Origin: Asticcacaulis sp. SL142
GTDB taxonomy: Bacteria > Pseudomonadota > Alphaproteobacteria > Caulobacterales > Caulobacteraceae
Length of the DNA stretch: 64,000 nt
Reading direction: 5' to 3'
Assembly (NCBI RefSeq): GCF_026625745.1
Contig: NZ_CP113061.1
Span: 2,505,501 to 2,569,500 of the forward strand
Below the pieces are notes generated by a model. The model was not told the DNA's origin. It made no database searches and was given only the letters and a program-made list of their open reading frames with translations. Shown here one piece after another: positions 34,292 through 43,577 of the stretch. A program made the position numbers and the translations under genes. The first letter of the stretch is position 1. The number at the start of each line of letters is the position of its first letter.

Positions 34292-34657
34292 ATGCTTTTT
34301 ATAGTCACGCCGACTGCTTTTGTTTTTGGTATTGTTGGCGCACTCATTTTCTTTCCTTGGAAAAATAAAGAAGCGCGTATCGGCCTTCCGAAATTACTTC
34401 TTTTGCTTATAGCTCCGTTTTTAGCTTTTCTTTGGGGGCGTCTATTTGGAGTGGAGCCAGGGACGCTTACAAATTCTCAGTGGATGTCAGATATTTTAAT
34501 CGTTCTACCGATTGTAAGTATAATTCTTACAATTATAGTGGCTTACTACACCAAAGGAATGCGCGCATTTACAGCTATGTCAGGAATAGCGGTAACGGCT
34601 TTTACTATGTTTATGTGTTTGCTATCAGCAATGGCTGTTAGTGGTTCGTGGATATGA
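34292..34657 (+). CDS. Small membrane protein, AT-rich, unknown
   Basis: A 121-residue protein with four hydrophobic helices (about 4-22, 32-50, 66-86 and 94-116) and no recognised family. Base composition is unlike the neighbours: 34321-34380 has 22 G/C in 60. It starts 3 bp after the DUF6065 stop and ends just before a long family-C palindrome. A recently acquired gene is likely; a short integral-membrane immunity-like protein is one possibility but is not supported by a motif. Confidence 0.5.
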   Translation: MLFIVTPTAFVFGIVGALIFFPWKNKEARIGLPKLLLLLIAPFLAFLWGRLFGVEPGTLTNSQWMSDILIVLPIVSIILTIIVAYYTKGMRAFTAMSGIAVTAFTMFMCLLSAMAVSGSWI

Positions 34658-34666
34658 TCTCAATTC

Positions 34667-34787
34667 CTCCTCCCTACGCAGTGGGGAGGTGCCGAGTTTA
34701 CGAGGCGGAGGGGTATAGGTAAGCCGAGCGTACCCCTCCGTCACGTCGCTTTCGCTCCGTGCCACCTCCCCGCAAAGCAGGGAGGAG
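34667..34787. repeat. Dispersed long palindromic element, family C-like copy 3
   Basis: Outer arms CTCCTCCCT...GGGGAGGTG and CACCTCCCC...GGGAGGAG pair across about 120 bp, with an inner GGAGGGGTA/TACCCCTCC dyad and a GTCGCTTTCGCTC core like that of copy 1. It lies between the AT-rich membrane gene and pyrF. Confidence 0.75.
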
Positions 34788-34789
34788 AT

Positions 34790-35476
34790 TTAAGCAATCG
34801 CCGCTAAAATCTTTTGTGCCGCCTCAATCGGATCAGCGGCTGCGGTGATCGGGCGGCCGACCACAAGGTGAGACGCGCCGTCGCCTAGCGCCTGTTCCGG
34901 CGTGGCGATGCGCTGCTGGTCGTTGGCAGCGGCCCAGATCGGGCGCACACCGGGGGTCACAATCAGAAAATCTGCGGGCACGCGCGCGCGGATGATTTTG
35001 GCTTCCAAGGGCGAGGCGACCACGCCGTCCATGCCGCACTCCAGCGCCTGATCGACACGTTTCAGCACCAGATCGAGCGCTTTGTCCGTATACCCCATTT
35101 CCTTAAGATCGGCATCGGTTAGGGTGGTCATGACGGTGACGCCTAAAAGCTTGGTCTTGGACGACCCGCGCCCTTTGACGGCGGCACGCATCACTTGCGG
35201 CTCGGCATGAACGGTCAGGAAATCACAGGCCCCCAGTGAGGCGGCGCGCGCCGCCCCTTCGACCTGAGCGCCGATATCGTGCAGTTTCCAGTCCTGAAAC
35301 ACCATCTTGCCCTGATCGCGCAGTTCGTAGGCCAGTTTCAGACCGCCCTGCGCCATCAGGGTCAGGCCGATCTTGAAAAAGCTTACCTGATCGCCCAACC
35401 GTTTGGCCAGATCGCGGGCACCATCAAGGGTCGGTTCATCGAGAGCGACGATAAGACGCGGATCAGCCTTGATCAT
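34790..35476 (-). CDS. pyrF: Orotidine-5'-phosphate decarboxylase
   Basis: A 228-residue barrel that decarboxylates OMP to UMP. The catalytic tetrad is seen in FKIGLTL (Lys) and VFQDWKLHDI (Asp62, Lys64, Asp67); the phosphate-binding end is VTPGVRP and VVGRPIT. It ends beside the family-C palindrome and is divergent from marC with 93 bp between starts. Confidence 0.96.
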   Translation of the reverse strand: MIKADPRLIVALDEPTLDGARDLAKRLGDQVSFFKIGLTLMAQGGLKLAYELRDQGKMVFQDWKLHDIGAQVEGAARAASLGACDFLTVHAEPQVMRAAVKGRGSSKTKLLGVTVMTTLTDADLKEMGYTDKALDLVLKRVDQALECGMDGVVASPLEAKIIRARVPADFLIVTPGVRPIWAAANDQQRIATPEQALGDGASHLVVGRPITAAADPIEAAQKILAAIA

Positions 35477-35569
35477 GGGGGAATCCTCAAAGTTTCTGCT
35501 GTAACCGAACGGTGGGATTTGATAGGGTCGCGAAATCCCTGCTTCGCCTTATCAAAATTCGGGTCACCC

Positions 35570-36298
35570 ATGAACCTGGTTGAGTTTTACGTCAACTTTT
35601 TTATCACCCTGTTCGCCCTGCTTGACCCGATTGGCAATGTGCCGATTTTCGCGGCGGCGACGCGGTCGCACTCAAAATCGACGCGCAAGTGGCTGACCTT
35701 TTATATCGCGATATTTTCGGCGCTGTTTTTAAGCTTCTTTTTCTTTACAGGCCTGAAACTGCTGCAATTTTTCGGCATTTCTATGGATGCCTTCCGCATC
35801 GCGGGCGGCATTTTGCTGTTCCTGTTGGGCCTTGATATGACGCGCGGCGACTTTTTGGCCATGTTCGAAGAGGTCGAGCACGTCAATGAAAAGCCGGACG
35901 CAGACAAGCAGGTCAAAATCCTGACCGGGCGGGCGTCGGCCAATATCAGCTTTGAAAAGCTGGTGGTGCCGTTTGCAATACCCCTGCTGATCGGGCCGGG
36001 AGCCATTTCGACCGTTATCATTCAGGCCGGGGAAGCTCAAAAATATGGCTGGGCCGGGATGTTGGTCGGTCTGGGGGCAATTTTGTCGACGGCTGTGGCG
36101 ATCTTTTTGACGTTCTTTTTTACAGGTACGATCTCAAAACTGCTGGGCCGGGTTGGCATGGTGGTGGTGATTCGTGTGCTGGGGCTGATCCTGTGTGCGC
36201 TGGCGATCCAGATCATTATCTCGTCCTTAAGCGTCATTACGCAGGACATCATCACGCCCGCCGCTGCCCACCCTTATGCGACGGCGCATGGGGCGTAA
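35570..36298 (+). CDS. MarC-family integral membrane protein
   Basis: A 242-residue membrane protein with six helices and the family pattern FYVNFFITLFALLDPIGNVPIF at the start, FRIAGGILLFLLGLDM in helix 3, and a VPFAIPLLIGPGAISTVI block after the central loop. Function of the family is unknown; it is not a drug pump despite the name. The open frame runs 97 codons further upstream through pyrF antisense, which is rejected; the ATG at 35570 precedes the first helix. Confidence 0.88.
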   Translation: MNLVEFYVNFFITLFALLDPIGNVPIFAAATRSHSKSTRKWLTFYIAIFSALFLSFFFFTGLKLLQFFGISMDAFRIAGGILLFLLGLDMTRGDFLAMFEEVEHVNEKPDADKQVKILTGRASANISFEKLVVPFAIPLLIGPGAISTVIIQAGEAQKYGWAGMLVGLGAILSTAVAIFLTFFFTGTISKLLGRVGMVVVIRVLGLILCALAIQIIISSLSVITQDIITPAAAHPYATAHGA

Positions 36299-36310
36299 AT
36301 TCAGAAACCT

Positions 36311-37108
36311 TTAGCGGTTGATCTTACGCAGGCGCTCGGAGGCCAACTCCAGCGTCCAGTCATCGGGCAGAACCTTGAGCACCGCCGCGGCAACCTTATT
36401 AGGGGCACCGGGCACGCACGCCGCACGATTGGCCTCAGCCGCCAGATAGCCTTCGCGCGCAACCTCGTCGGCCCCCATCCATACCCATTCCGGAAATGAC
36501 TGCGACAGTTTTGAGCGCGTGCCGTTGACGTCATGGAACTCGGAGTAAGTCCAGCCGGGACACAGGGCCGAGACATGGACGCCGTGGTCGCGGGTTTCCA
36601 GATGCAGGCCTTGCGAAAACTTCAGCAGATAGGATTTGACCGGCCCGTACAGCGTATCGCCCGGCGATCCGGGCAGATAGGCTGCCAGAGACGCGACATT
36701 GATGATCCTACCAAACTTGCGCTCGATCATACCGGGCAGGACGCGGTGGGCCAGTTCGGTTGGCGCGTGCAGCAGAACCTGAAGAAAATGGCGGTGGCTG
36801 TCCCAGACATTGCCGACAAAGCCTTCAGGGACGCTATAGCCCGCATTATTGACCAGACCATCGACCTGACGGCCAAGGGCGGTTACGGCGGCCATCAGCT
36901 TTTCAGGGGTGGCCGGATCGGACAGGTCGCCCGGCACGGCAAAGGCTTCGACGCCAAAGCGCAGCTTAATCTCTTCGACCAGCTTTTCCAGCCGGTCAGC
37001 CCGCCTGCCGGTGACCACGACGTCCCAACCGTGTGAGGCGTAGACGCGGGCGAACGCCAGGCCGATACCGGCGGAAGCCCCTGTGATTAAAACCAGACGT
37101 CGTGACAC
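36311..37108 (-). CDS. Short-chain dehydrogenase/reductase
   Basis: A 265-residue classical SDR: TGASAGIG cofactor loop near residue 9, NNAG near 88, catalytic Tyr-Lys in LYGPVKSY near 152. It lacks a clear acidic residue after strand 2 and has GRRADRLE, suggesting NADP(H). The GTG at 37108 is preceded by GAGG at good spacing that overlaps the rrf2 stop codon, so translation is coupled. A TTG at 37129 is rejected. Substrate unknown; it may be controlled by the upstream Rrf2 regulator. Confidence 0.85.
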   Translation of the reverse strand: MSRRLVLITGASAGIGLAFARVYASHGWDVVVTGRRADRLEKLVEEIKLRFGVEAFAVPGDLSDPATPEKLMAAVTALGRQVDGLVNNAGYSVPEGFVGNVWDSHRHFLQVLLHAPTELAHRVLPGMIERKFGRIINVASLAAYLPGSPGDTLYGPVKSYLLKFSQGLHLETRDHGVHVSALCPGWTYSEFHDVNGTRSKLSQSFPEWVWMGADEVAREGYLAAEANRAACVPGAPNKVAAAVLKVLPDDWTLELASERLRKINR

Positions 37109-37115
37109 GGATACC

Positions 37116-37535
37116 TCAGATATTATCAATCAGATCGGCCACGGTGATTTTGGCCAAAGCCCCGGACGCCGCACTATTGGCGACCTTCATGGCCTCATTG
37201 ACCGCCTTGGGGATGGCTTGCCCGACGGGGCAGCCCTTGGCGCCGGGAGGGGCGCTGCCCAGATGCGCGCAGCCATGCACGGCGGACAGAACTTCATCCA
37301 GATGAATGGCATCGGCTTTTTTCAATAGCCATGCCCCGCCGGAGACCCCTGAACAGGTCGCAACCAGACCGGCCTTGGAAAGCTGGGTCGTCATGCGGCG
37401 GATGACCACCGGATTGGTCGGAATGGAGGCGGCCAGCACAGACGATGACACCGCCTGTTCGCGTGAATAGGCGCCTCTGTGAGCCAGATAAGCCAGCGTA
37501 TGGGCGGCTACGGGAAATCTTTGACTGTCAGACAT
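37116..37535 (-). CDS. Rrf2-family transcription regulator
   Basis: A 139-residue regulator with a winged helix (residues 1-80: FPVAAHTLAYLAHRG, VLAASIPTNPVVIRRMTTQLSKAGLV, GGAWLLKKA) and a C-terminal region with cysteines at ATCSG, HGCAH and KGCPVG. Rrf2 proteins sense iron-sulfur, NO or other thiol stress through such cysteines, although the spacing here differs from IscR. It shares an operon with the SDR gene that follows. The start at 37535 matches the family; 23 upstream codons are rejected. Confidence 0.85.
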   Translation of the reverse strand: MSDSQRFPVAAHTLAYLAHRGAYSREQAVSSSVLAASIPTNPVVIRRMTTQLSKAGLVATCSGVSGGAWLLKKADAIHLDEVLSAVHGCAHLGSAPPGAKGCPVGQAIPKAVNEAMKVANSAASGALAKITVADLIDNI

Positions 37536-37700
37536 GATCAAAACATTGTTACGATAATTTTGGGCCGGTTCATAGTGAAAAGCAGGGAGAACGATTGAAA
37601 CCATCTTAAAAAGGGCGTAATAGGCCCGCCGTTCAAACGAGGGTATTTACGTAGTGCGTGTGTGCGTAACGTAGTTTCCGCCCTCAGGAGAGTACACCAT

Positions 37701-39812
37701 ATGATCGGGGATACCCCAAAAGACGACGCCGCCTCCTCCGCGTCGCCAACACCCGGAGCTACTTCGGGCGAAACCGCTCCTCACACCGCTATATCTAAGG
37801 ATGCTGCGGCCTCGAATAAAGAGGCGGCTGCAAAAACAGATTGCGGCGATGGCACCCCTGCGGGCGAGTCCGCTGCCTCTGGCCATAATGGCGGGCATGG
37901 TGGTGGCCACGGGGCTGCCAAAGGTGCCGGATTTCTGGCGCTTGCCATTGGCTCGGTCGGGGTTGTGTTCGGTGATATCGGTACGTCGCCGCTCTATGCC
38001 TTCAAGGAAGCGCTTCATGCGGCGTCCCATGACGGGGTAACCCGTTCTGAGATTTTAGGCGTGGTGTCGCTGGCCTTGTGGGCGCTAATCCTTGTCGTGA
38101 CCGTCAAGTACGTCTTTTTCATCATGCGCGCCGACAACAAGGGCGAGGGCGGGGTGTTGTCGCTGATGGCGCTGGCCATGCGCGCGATGGGTAAGCGCAC
38201 GCCGTTTATCTTTGTGTTGGGGGTGATCGGGGCGGCGCTATTTTACGGCGATGCGGTCATTACGCCCGCCATTTCGGTTCTGTCGGCGGTTGAAGGCTTG
38301 CGCACCATTCCGGGCCTTGAAGACTCAATCAGCACCCAGATGGTGATGCTGATTGCTATTATCATGCTGCTGGGGCTGTTCTTTATCCAGAGCCACGGCA
38401 CGGAAAAAGTCGGGCGGTTCTTTGGGCCGATCTGTATGGTCTGGTTTGCGGTCATGGCCGCACTCGGTGTCGGTCAGCTCATTACCCATCCCGATATTAT
38501 GCTGGCGATCAGCCCCCATTATGCTGTGACATTTCTGGCTGAGCACGGTCTGGCGGGCTTTATTGTGCTGGGGGCGGTGTTCCTGACCGTGACGGGGGCC
38601 GAGGCCCTGACGGCCGATATGGGCCATTTCGGACGCTGGCCCATTCAGGCGGCGTGGCTGTTTTTTGTGCTGCCGTGTCTGGCGATCAACTATCTGGGCC
38701 AAGGCGCTTTGGCGCTGTCGATGCTCGATCTATCGATCGAAAGTGGCGCACCGTTTCAGGAGCTGAACTGGTTCTTTGAGATGGCCCCGCTGGCGCTCAG
38801 GTTGCCGCTGGTGCTGCTGGCCGGGGCGGCGACCTTTATTGCCTCTCAGGCGGTGATTACCGGCGCGTTTTCCCTGACGCAGCAGGCGATCCAGCTTGGT
38901 CTCCTGCCGCGTCTGGATGTCCTGCGCACGTCGGAGACCCAATCGGGTCAGATTTTCGTGCCGCAGATCAATTCCATGCTGCTGATCGGGGTGTTGGTGG
39001 TCATGCTGAGCTTTCAGACCTCTTCGGCTCTGGCCCATGCCTACGGCTTGGCGGTGACCGGGACTATGGTGGTCACCACCGCTATGGCAGCCATTGTGAT
39101 GCGTCAGATGTGGAAGTGGCGCTGGGCGCAGGTGCTGGCCTTTGTCATTCCTTTCATGATCCTTGATCTGGCGTTCCTGACGGCCAATGCCTTGCGCTTC
39201 TTTACCGGCGGCTGGCTGCCGATCCTGATTGCTACGGCCCTGTTTATTGTCATGGCAACCTGGGTGCGCGGTACTCAGATCCTGACCGAAAAGACCCGCC
39301 GCGATAGTGTGGGTCTCAATGATCTGGTCGACATGATGCAGGCCCGCCCGCCTCACCGGGCATCAGGCACGGCGATTTTCCTGACTTCAGACCCTGATGT
39401 GGCGCCGGTCGCCCTGATGCACAATCTTAAGCACAATAAGGTTCTGCATGAGAAAAACGTCATCCTGACCGTCAAGACCGCCAACACCCCGCGCGTCGCC
39501 CCCGAAGACCGGGTGACGATTGAAATCATCAATGCCGATTTCAAAAAAGTGGTGATTGCCTACGGCTTTATGGAAAGCCCGAACCTGCCCAAGGCGCTGG
39601 GTTTGTGCCGCAAACAGGGTCTGAAGTTCGACATCATGTCGACCTCGTTCTTCTTAGGACGCCGCTCGGTGGTGCCTTCGGCCAATTCCGGTATGCCGCT
39701 GTGGCAGGATAAGCTCTATATCTTCCTGATGAAAAACGCCGCCAATCCGACCGAATATTTCCATATTCCGCCGGGACGGGTGGTCGAGCTTGGAACGCAA
39801 GTGACGGTTTGA
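37701..39812 (+). CDS. kup: Potassium uptake protein Kup
   Basis: A 703-residue transporter. After a low-complexity N-terminal cytosolic extension of about 75 residues (Ala/Ser/Gly/His-rich) come about 12 helices with the family start SVGVVFGDIGTSPLYAFKEA, YGDAVITPAISVLSAVEGL and TGTEAL-like QAAW blocks, then a cytosolic C-terminal domain. It imports K+ with protons. The extension is longer than in most Kup proteins and is histidine/glycine-rich near its end. AGGAG lies 11 bp before the ATG. Confidence 0.93.
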   Translation: MIGDTPKDDAASSASPTPGATSGETAPHTAISKDAAASNKEAAAKTDCGDGTPAGESAASGHNGGHGGGHGAAKGAGFLALAIGSVGVVFGDIGTSPLYAFKEALHAASHDGVTRSEILGVVSLALWALILVVTVKYVFFIMRADNKGEGGVLSLMALAMRAMGKRTPFIFVLGVIGAALFYGDAVITPAISVLSAVEGLRTIPGLEDSISTQMVMLIAIIMLLGLFFIQSHGTEKVGRFFGPICMVWFAVMAALGVGQLITHPDIMLAISPHYAVTFLAEHGLAGFIVLGAVFLTVTGAEALTADMGHFGRWPIQAAWLFFVLPCLAINYLGQGALALSMLDLSIESGAPFQELNWFFEMAPLALRLPLVLLAGAATFIASQAVITGAFSLTQQAIQLGLLPRLDVLRTSETQSGQIFVPQINSMLLIGVLVVMLSFQTSSALAHAYGLAVTGTMVVTTAMAAIVMRQMWKWRWAQVLAFVIPFMILDLAFLTANALRFFTGGWLPILIATALFIVMATWVRGTQILTEKTRRDSVGLNDLVDMMQARPPHRASGTAIFLTSDPDVAPVALMHNLKHNKVLHEKNVILTVKTANTPRVAPEDRVTIEIINADFKKVVIAYGFMESPNLPKALGLCRKQGLKFDIMSTSFFLGRRSVVPSANSGMPLWQDKLYIFLMKNAANPTEYFHIPPGRVVELGTQVTV

Positions 39813-39817
39813 TCGCA

Positions 39818-39850
39818 CAAAAGTCCTTCGCTACGCTCAGTGTACTTTTG
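39818..39850. repeat. Dispersed inverted repeat, family B copy 3
   Basis: CAAAAGT (39818) and ACTTTTG (39844) around CCTTCGCTACGCTCAGTGT. It follows the kup stop by 5 bp and matches copies 1 and 2. Confidence 0.8.
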
Positions 39851-39866
39851 AGCGGGTCAATACTGT

Positions 39867-39903
39867 GAAAAACACCCTTGGGGCGGCCCAACGGGTGTTT
39901 TTC
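39867..39903. terminator. Bidirectional hairpin after kup
   Basis: GAAAAACACCC/GGGTGTTTTTC with an inner TTGGG/CCCAA pairing. A-rich on the left arm and T-rich on the right give termination in both directions. Confidence 0.75.
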
Positions 39904-39960
39904 AGTTTTTATGAAGGCGATTGTTTGATACCTTAAGTCTCAACAACTTCGGGGGGGCAA

Positions 39961-40383
39961 ATGATGCGTTATATTACTGGTTTGTTGTTGAGCTTTTTCG
40001 CTGTCTCAGAGGCGCAAAGCGCCAGCCTTAAACTGGAGCCGATCACAACTGAGGACAGTTGTGAATGTGACTGTTTTGTCGGCCTGTCACGCGCATCGGA
40101 TAAGGCGGACAAAGAGGGATTCAAACCCACACTTGTTGAGTTCACCAGCAAAGCGACGCTGCGTCTTAATGGTAAGGCTGTGATTTTAAATCGAACAGAA
40201 ACCAAGACCGCTACGGGCTGGTATGTCTATGAGGATGCAAGAACCAAAACTCGTCTTGAGCCCATAGTGCTCACCACCGGCAAGAATAAGTATGGTCAAG
40301 AGCTTTATTCTGGAAAAATCCGGGTTTCGCAAAATGCGCAAAGCGTAATTGTCGACGTGACCGGGGTCGATTATTGCAACTAG
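39961..40383 (+). CDS. Secreted hypothetical protein with N-terminal Cys pair cluster
   Basis: A 140-residue protein with a signal peptide (MRYITGLLLSFFAVSEAQSA) and a small beta-rich domain. The mature N-terminus has SCECDCFVGLSR (three cysteines in five residues) and the C-terminus ends VDYCN, suggesting disulfides or metal binding. I recognise no family. A run of G precedes the start (CGGGGGGGC at -2 to -10). It sits alone between the kup terminator and argG. Confidence 0.6.
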   Translation: MMRYITGLLLSFFAVSEAQSASLKLEPITTEDSCECDCFVGLSRASDKADKEGFKPTLVEFTSKATLRLNGKAVILNRTETKTATGWYVYEDARTKTRLEPIVLTTGKNKYGQELYSGKIRVSQNAQSVIVDVTGVDYCN

Positions 40384-40492
40384 TGACGATGATCTTTAGC
40401 GGATGCGTCTGCATTAATCCTTGCATCGCGACCCCTGTGGCCTTAAACGCGCGGACATAGTTTGTCCCCTCTTGTTAAGGCGGTTTTGCCCC

Positions 40493-41728
<1,236 letters not shown>

Positions 41729-41738
41729 GTTTGGGGGT

Positions 41739-41757
41739 CTGGGGCTTGTGGCCCCAG
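41739..41757. repeat. GC-rich palindrome after argG (family E)
   Basis: CTGGGGC-TTGTG-GCCCCAG, 10 bp after the argG stop; same layout as the element at 48560. Confidence 0.65.
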
Positions 41758-41767
41758 CCTTTATCCT

Positions 41768-41809
41768 TCAATAGAAAAGCCCGGCCATGAGGTCGGGCTT
41801 TTCTATTGA
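41768..41809. terminator. Bidirectional terminator after argG
   Basis: TCAATAGAAAAGCCCG and CGGGCTTTTCTATTGA are exact 16-bp complements around a 10-base loop. The downstream arm is T-rich in either direction. Confidence 0.85.
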
Positions 41810-41859
41810 ACAGTAACTGCGGGGTCTCAGACCCCGCGCCCCATAAACTCAGCGCCCTC

Positions 41860-42531
41860 ATGACCCTGCCCGTCGATCCGTCCAAGTTTTCTGCCTTTCT
41901 GGTCGCCATGTTCGTGATGGCGATCGCGCCTGGCCCCGCTAACCTGTTTGCCATAGCTACCGGTCGGTCAGGTAAGCCCGCCCACGTCTTTTCCGCCATA
42001 GCCGGATTGAATGCCGCCACCCTGATCTGGTTTATCGCCGCGGCCTTTGGGCTTCATCTGCTGATACTCGCCGTGCCGATGGTGTTTCAGGTCATCGCGG
42101 TTCTGGGTGCGCTCTATCTCGGCTGGATCGGGTTTAATACCTTCAAAGGCGGGCTCAATCTGGCCGGGGAAACGGTGGCTCTGCCCACAGCCGTTGCCTC
42201 AGATAGCCTGTGGCTGACGTTTAAACGCGGCTTTGGGGTGCAGATACTCAATCCAAAAGTTACCCTGTTTTTCAGCGCCGTCTTGCCGCCGTTTGTCGAT
42301 ATCACCCGGCCCATGCCTGCCCAGATGAGTGTTTTTGCCGCCACGACCATCGGCATGGATATGATTTCCATGACCGCCTATGGCCTTGGGGCGGTGGGGC
42401 TGGCGAAAGTGCTCAATGATCCGCACAATAAGCAAAAGTTCGATCTGCTGGTCGGCGTGCTGCTGATGGGGATTGCCGCCATGATCTTTTACCATGCGGC
42501 TCACGAGCTACTGATGATGCGGCCTTTATAA
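41860..42531 (+). CDS. LysE-family amino-acid exporter (translocator)
   Basis: A 223-residue membrane protein with five to six helices and the family signature FVMAIAPGPANLFAIATGRSGKPAH near residue 17, then GALYLGWIGFNTFKGG and QILNPKVTLFF. LysE/RhtB members export amino acids or related metabolites; the substrate is not predictable. The ATG at 41860 was chosen because the 18 codons above it overlap the argG terminator. GGGGTCTCAGACCCC, a small palindrome, lies at 41821-41835. Confidence 0.88.
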   Translation: MTLPVDPSKFSAFLVAMFVMAIAPGPANLFAIATGRSGKPAHVFSAIAGLNAATLIWFIAAAFGLHLLILAVPMVFQVIAVLGALYLGWIGFNTFKGGLNLAGETVALPTAVASDSLWLTFKRGFGVQILNPKVTLFFSAVLPPFVDITRPMPAQMSVFAATTIGMDMISMTAYGLGAVGLAKVLNDPHNKQKFDLLVGVLLMGIAAMIFYHAAHELLMMRPL

Positions 42532-42606
42532 GTGACCTATTAAAGCCACATTGACGTATAAGCTTTGGGGGAGATAGTATAACCGCATACAGCGGGGGAA
42601 TTTGAC

Positions 42607-43176
42607 ATGAAACCAATGCGTAAAATTTTACTGGCTCTTACAAGTGTTGCGGCCCTGACGCTCGCGGCCTGTGCGACGCCGACACCTTATCAGCCAGCCG
42701 ACCCGAAATCGTCGGCCAGCTTTGCCCGTGGCTATCAGGAGCAGCGGATTGAGAGCAATCGTTACCGCCTGAGCTTCTCCGGCAATACCTCAACCCCGCG
42801 TGAGACGGTTGAAGACTATATGCTGTTCCGCGCGGCGGAGCTGACGCTGGAAAACGGCTATGACTGGTTTACGCTGGCCCACCGCAATACCGAAGAGAAC
42901 AAGACCTATCGCACCACGGTCAGCCGCGATCCGTTCTACAGCCCGTTTTATGGATCTTTGTCGTGGCGCTATTATCAGCGCAACCGCTGGAGCCGTTGGG
43001 GCTTTGGCTACAGCGCCTTTGATGAGGTCGATACCCAGGAATTCCGCCGCTACGAAGCCAATGCCGAGGTTATCTTCGGTAAGGGTCCGAAGCCCGCCAA
43101 TGACGCCATGGCCTTTGATGCCCGCGAAGTGAAGCAAAACCTTGAACCGCGTATTGTACGTCCGGCGGCTAAGTAA
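42607..43176 (+). CDS. CC0125/CC1285-type lipoprotein
   Basis: A 189-residue lipoprotein: signal peptide with lipobox TLAAC, then ATPTPYQPA and the region SFARGYQEQRIESNRYRLSF, ETVEDYMLFRAAELTLENGYDWF, which I recall as a Caulobacterales lipoprotein family named after CC0125/CC1285. The C-terminal half has an aromatic-rich segment (YSPFYGSLSWRYYQRNRW). Function unknown. It is preceded by an A/G-rich leader and is monocistronic. Confidence 0.75.
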   Translation: MKPMRKILLALTSVAALTLAACATPTPYQPADPKSSASFARGYQEQRIESNRYRLSFSGNTSTPRETVEDYMLFRAAELTLENGYDWFTLAHRNTEENKTYRTTVSRDPFYSPFYGSLSWRYYQRNRWSRWGFGYSAFDEVDTQEFRRYEANAEVIFGKGPKPANDAMAFDAREVKQNLEPRIVRPAAK

Positions 43177-43190
43177 TTATGAGGGATTTC

Positions 43191-43210
43191 GCAGGGGACT
43201 TGTCCCCTGC
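43191..43210. repeat. GC-rich 20-bp palindrome (family E)
   Basis: GCAGGGGACTTGTCCCCTGC; with its flank ACCCCGA it is identical to the reverse complement of the element at 4507. Confidence 0.7.
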
Positions 43211-43249
43211 ACCCCGATACTCAAAACTAATGACGGGTTCGCTCCAAGT

Positions 43250-43268
43250 GCAGGGTCTGTGACCCTGC
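43250..43268. repeat. Palindrome at the end of the DUF1674 gene (family E)
   Basis: GCAGGGTC-TGT-GACCCTGC, 8-bp arms, touching the stop codon of the gene at 43268. Confidence 0.65.
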
Positions 43269-43495
43269 TAAAAATCCGTGACTATGCCTTTGCGTTCCCA
43301 GTCGCCGTAGCGGGTGGGTTCTAAGCCTGCGGGGCCGCCCTCTTCGATCGCTTTTTGCCGGGCCTGTTCGGCGGCATCAGCCTGTGCGCGGCGCTCAGCG
43401 GCCTCGGCCAGAGCGCGCTGCGCTTGTGGCGTTAAAGCCTTAGCGGGCAAAGGTTCCGGCGTTTCGGATGCGGTGTCAGGTTTATCGCTGGCCAT
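43268..43495 (-). CDS. DUF1674/SdhAF4-family protein
   Basis: A 75-residue protein with an alanine/glutamate-rich helical N-terminus and the conserved C-terminus GGPAGLEPTRYGDWERKGIVTDF, diagnostic of DUF1674, related to mitochondrial succinate dehydrogenase assembly factor 4 that binds flavinylated SdhA. The role in bacteria is inferred by homology. It is divergent from htpX with 82 bp between starts. Confidence 0.88.
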   Translation of the reverse strand: MASDKPDTASETPEPLPAKALTPQAQRALAEAAERRAQADAAEQARQKAIEEGGPAGLEPTRYGDWERKGIVTDF

Positions 43496-43577
43496 AGGGC
43501 GTGATCCTCTTGAAATCGCGGGGGGTCATCGCAATATCTAAACCTGAACCCCCATTCTCACAAGGAGATACCACCCG

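Noticed and set aside
43142-43324. 60-codon plus-strand frame across the palindromes at 43191-43268
   Set aside because: It is only translation of hairpin DNA and overlaps two genes; no ribosome site.
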